Part shown: piece after piece, positions 5,510 to 7,145 of the stretch
Numbering within the stretch: the first letter of the stretch is position 1
How the letters are laid out: each line of letters opens with the position of its first letter
NCBI GenBank assembly: GCA_013698525.1
Contig: JACCSM010000593.1
Coordinates: 1 to 7,145 of the forward strand
Origin: Rubrobacteraceae bacterium
GTDB lineage: Bacteria; Actinomycetota; Rubrobacteria; Rubrobacterales; Rubrobacteraceae
Length of the DNA stretch: 7,145 bases
Direction of reading: 5' to 3'
Made by a program: the position numbers and the translations under genes
Notes under the pieces: model-generated
Databases searched by the model: none
What the model was told of the DNA's origin: nothing
The model's input: only the letters and a program-made list of their open reading frames with translations

Positions 5510-5537
5510 CGCCCGCTTCTCGACGGTCTAGTTCACG

Positions 5538-6362
5538 ATGCAGGCGCTGGTAGACGCGGCGCGCCGCAAGGGGAGCGTGCTCGTCGCGGGCCTCGATCCC
5601 ATACCCTCACGTTTCCCAGAGGAACTGCGCACCCTGTCCGAGGCCGAAGCGACCCTGGAATTCTGCCAGGGCATCCTCGAAGCGGTAGAGCCCTACGTCG
5701 CCGCCGTCAAGCTGCAGGCGGCCTACTTCGAGCGGCTCGGTCCCGGCGGGATGGGAATCTATGCCGGCTTGATCGAGGCCGCCAGGGACCTTGGCTTGCC
5801 GGCCATAGCGGACGTAAAGCGCGGGGACATCGGCCCCGTGGCCGCCGCCTACGCCGAGGCGCACCTCGGCGTCTACGGCGCCACCTGTGTCACCGTAAAC
5901 CCGTACATGGGGGAGGATGCGGTGCTCCCGTTCCTCGAAGAGGCCCGCAGGCAGACCCTGGGCGGTGGTGTCTTCGTGCTCGTTGCGACCTCGAACCCGT
6001 CCTCCCGTGAGGTCCAGGAGTCCACAGAGCCACCGCTCTTCGAAGTCATCTCCGGGTTGGTCGCGGGCCTCGGGAGGCCGGCCGGCGACTACCCCGATGT
6101 AGGGGCGGTCGTCGGGGCCACCCGGCCCGAGATCGGAAGCCGGGCGAGGGAGCTGCTGCCCGAAACCCTATTCCTCTCCCCCGGTTACGGGGCCCAGGGG
6201 GGTGACACCTCGGGCATACGCCCGCTGCTCGACCGCAACGGCGGCGGAGTCCTAGTCAACAGCAGCCGAAGTATCCTCTACGCCTACGAACGCTCGGCCT
6301 CAGACTACAGGAATGCAGCCAGAGAAGCCGCCAGAGACGCGCGGGACGAGTTACGCTTGTAG
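5538..6362 (+). CDS. pyrF: Orotidine 5'-phosphate decarboxylase, type 2
   Basis: Decarboxylates orotidine 5'-phosphate to UMP, the final step of pyrimidine synthesis. The 274-residue length and sequence fit the type 2 group found in Actinobacteria and some other phyla, which is longer than the E. coli type. Visible features are VAGLDPIPSRFP (16-26), KLQAAYFERLG (58-68) and the catalytic Asp-Lys-Asp array in ADVKRGDIG (91-99: Asp92, Lys94, Asp97). Further along are VNPYMGEDA (120-128), the active-site loop LSPGYGAQGGD (213-223) and the phosphate-binding NSSRSILYA (241-249). The ATG at 5538 gives a normal N-terminus. A TAG lies in frame just upstream and no Shine-Dalgarno sequence precedes it, so this gene too may be leaderless; TCTAGT at 5527-5532 is only a weak -10 candidate. 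It lies beyond the hup terminator, so it needs its own promoter or readthrough. Confidence 0.93.
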   Translation: MQALVDAARRKGSVLVAGLDPIPSRFPEELRTLSEAEATLEFCQGILEAVEPYVAAVKLQAAYFERLGPGGMGIYAGLIEAARDLGLPAIADVKRGDIGPVAAAYAEAHLGVYGATCVTVNPYMGEDAVLPFLEEARRQTLGGGVFVLVATSNPSSREVQESTEPPLFEVISGLVAGLGRPAGDYPDVGAVVGATRPEIGSRARELLPETLFLSPGYGAQGGDTSGIRPLLDRNGGGVLVNSSRSILYAYERSASDYRNAAREAARDARDELRL

Positions 6363-6429
6363 TGAATTTAAAATTATGAGTTTCGAAGTTGGGAATGGCT
6401 TCGTGATCAACAATCCCAAATTCTCAATT
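6363..6429. other. AT-rich convergent intergenic spacer with a weak bidirectional hairpin
   Basis: This spacer separates pyrF from the minus-strand mini-gene and is clearly richer in A and T than its surroundings. TTGGGA (6389-6394) and TCCCAA (6414-6419) are complementary over a 19-base loop, with AT-rich sequence on both sides. CGAAG (6384-6388) and CTTCG (6399-6403) form a competing small stem. It may terminate both converging transcripts, but the stems are short. Confidence 0.3.
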
Positions 6430-6522
6430 CTAGAACAGGTGTGCGACCGCCAGCACCGTCACGAACACAGTCGCGGCCGCGACCACGACCCCAAATACCT
6501 GTACCATGCTCTCTCTGCTCAT
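6430..6522 (-). CDS. 30-residue single-pass membrane peptide (mini-ORF)
   Basis: From the ATG at 6522 to the TAG at 6432-6430 the frame encodes a short polar start (MSRESMVQ), then an unbroken hydrophobic stretch of about 20 residues rich in Val and Ala (VFGVVVAAATVFVTVLAVA), then HLF. This is a typical single transmembrane helix. AAGGAG (6531-6526) lies just before the ATG; the three-base gap is short but workable. It begins 38 bases after the stop of the thioredoxin-fold gene on the same strand, and so is probably co-transcribed with it. No family is recognisable. The start codon, ribosome site, membrane composition and operon position support it; length and lack of comparison limit certainty. 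Confidence 0.5.
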   Translation of the reverse strand: MSRESMVQVFGVVVAAATVFVTVLAVAHLF

Positions 6523-6560
6523 CTTCTCCTTCCGAATGGCTCGTGCTAGGGATCGGTTCT

Positions 6561-7109
6561 CTACTGCTCGCGGAGCGCGCTCTGGCGGCCCTGCTCCGGC
6601 TCTTTCGAGAGCGCCTCGTCGATGGCCTCCCTGAGGCTTTTCTCGTAGCCTTCGTAATAGTAGTCCTGGGCGTACTCTATGGTACCGTCCTCGACCACGA
6701 AAAGCCTGGGCACTCGCTTGACGTTGTACTTGGAGACCAGCTCTCCTGTTGAGTCGAGGAGCATAGTGTAGGGGACGTTGTCATCGCTAGGGGCGCTGTT
6801 GACGTAGACGACGGCGAAGGAGGCTCCATCGCCCTCGTACCTCCTGGCAAGGTCCTCGAAACCAGGAGCCGCTTGATTGGAGTACTTGTTCAGGGTGCTC
6901 CAGAAGGTGAGCACGTAGACACCTTGGTCCGAGAGCTCGAAGTCACGGCCGTCCACGCTCTCCACCCCGAACCCGGGGGCACGGTCGCCCACGTTCGGGG
7001 CTGGTTGGGGTAGTGTGAGCGAGCCTGTGCCGGTCTCGGCGCTGCCGAAGGAACGGTAGAACAACGCAGCGGCCAACACGACGAAGAAGACGATGGCCAG
7101 GCGTTTCAC
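6561..7109 (-). CDS. Membrane-anchored thioredoxin-fold (TlpA/ResA-like) protein lacking the catalytic cysteines
   Basis: From the GTG at 7109 the product has 182 residues. A signal-anchor (MKRLAIVFFVVLAAALFY, 1-18) is followed by a redoxin domain outside the membrane: VGDRAPGFGVESVDGRDFELSD, the strand YVLTFWS, helix PGFEDLARRYEG, strand FAVVYVN, YNVKRVPRLFVVEDGTI with the conserved cis-proline, and a C-terminal helix. Where family members read W-A-T-W-C-P-P-C, this reads W-S-T-L-N-K-Y-S, so the two cysteines are replaced by Asn and Ser; there is no cysteine anywhere. It cannot do thiol-disulfide exchange and may act as a chaperone, binding scaffold or cytochrome-assembly accessory. The start was chosen because GGAGGG (7118-7113) lies just before it and the anchor then begins at once; a GTG at 7139 would add ten residues without a better site. 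Its promoter is outside the window. Confidence 0.8.
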   Translation of the reverse strand: MKRLAIVFFVVLAAALFYRSFGSAETGTGSLTLPQPAPNVGDRAPGFGVESVDGRDFELSDQGVYVLTFWSTLNKYSNQAAPGFEDLARRYEGDGASFAVVYVNSAPSDDNVPYTMLLDSTGELVSKYNVKRVPRLFVVEDGTIEYAQDYYYEGYEKSLREAIDEALSKEPEQGRQSALREQ

Positions 7110-7145
7110 GAACCCTCCGAACCAGGTCTGAAGAGGCACACGACA

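Noticed and set aside
7110..7139. Longer start (GTG at 7139) for the thioredoxin-fold gene
   Set aside because: It has no visible ribosome site in the few bases available and puts ten extra residues before a normal signal-anchor; GTG 7109 has GGAGGG upstream.

Overview
The window is GC-rich chromosomal DNA of core-genome type. It has short intergenic gaps, frequent GTG and TTG starts, extended -10 promoters and at least one apparently leaderless gene. A primary-type sigma factor, a class of orotidine-phosphate decarboxylase typical of Actinobacteria, a short HU without a basic tail, and a MurE that lacks the meso-diaminopimelate signature together suggest a deep-branching actinobacterium, most likely Rubrobacter or a relative. 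The assignment rests on gene character only and is an inference. There is no CRISPR array, prophage, insertion sequence, tRNA or rRNA.

Left arm (1-1913, minus strand): a sigma-70 factor (rpoD-like) is followed by an inositol-monophosphatase family gene cut by the window edge. The phosphatase continues in the same reading frame directly after the sigma-factor TAG and has no good ordinary start. The 290-base divergent region (1914-2203) holds a promoter for each direction with nearly identical extended -10 elements. It also holds a 14-base inverted repeat in the sigma-gene promoter spacer, and four 11-base direct repeats that look like a response-regulator binding array.

Centre (2204-5100, plus strand): murE, a cysteine-free CsoR/FrmR-type regulator, a two-helix membrane protein, an acidic helical protein and pyrE form a tight run with small gaps or overlaps, broken only by a 15-base-pair perfect inverted repeat at 3941-3992. 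This links peptidoglycan precursor synthesis to pyrimidine synthesis, which supplies the UDP carrier of those precursors. The DNA-binding protein gene hup (5177-5455) follows with its own promoter and a clear intrinsic terminator, and then pyrF (5538-6362). pyrE and pyrF catalyse the last two steps to UMP.

Right arm (6430-7109, minus strand): a membrane-anchored thioredoxin-fold protein has lost both active-site cysteines. Directly downstream lies a 30-residue single-helix membrane peptide too short for usual gene callers.

Most of the window is ordinary housekeeping. The points worth following are the 11-base repeat array, the two family members stripped of their functional cysteines (CsoR-like and redoxin), the altered MurE specificity motif, the long inverted repeat and the missed mini-ORF. 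I do not see convincing evidence of a complete new multi-gene system.
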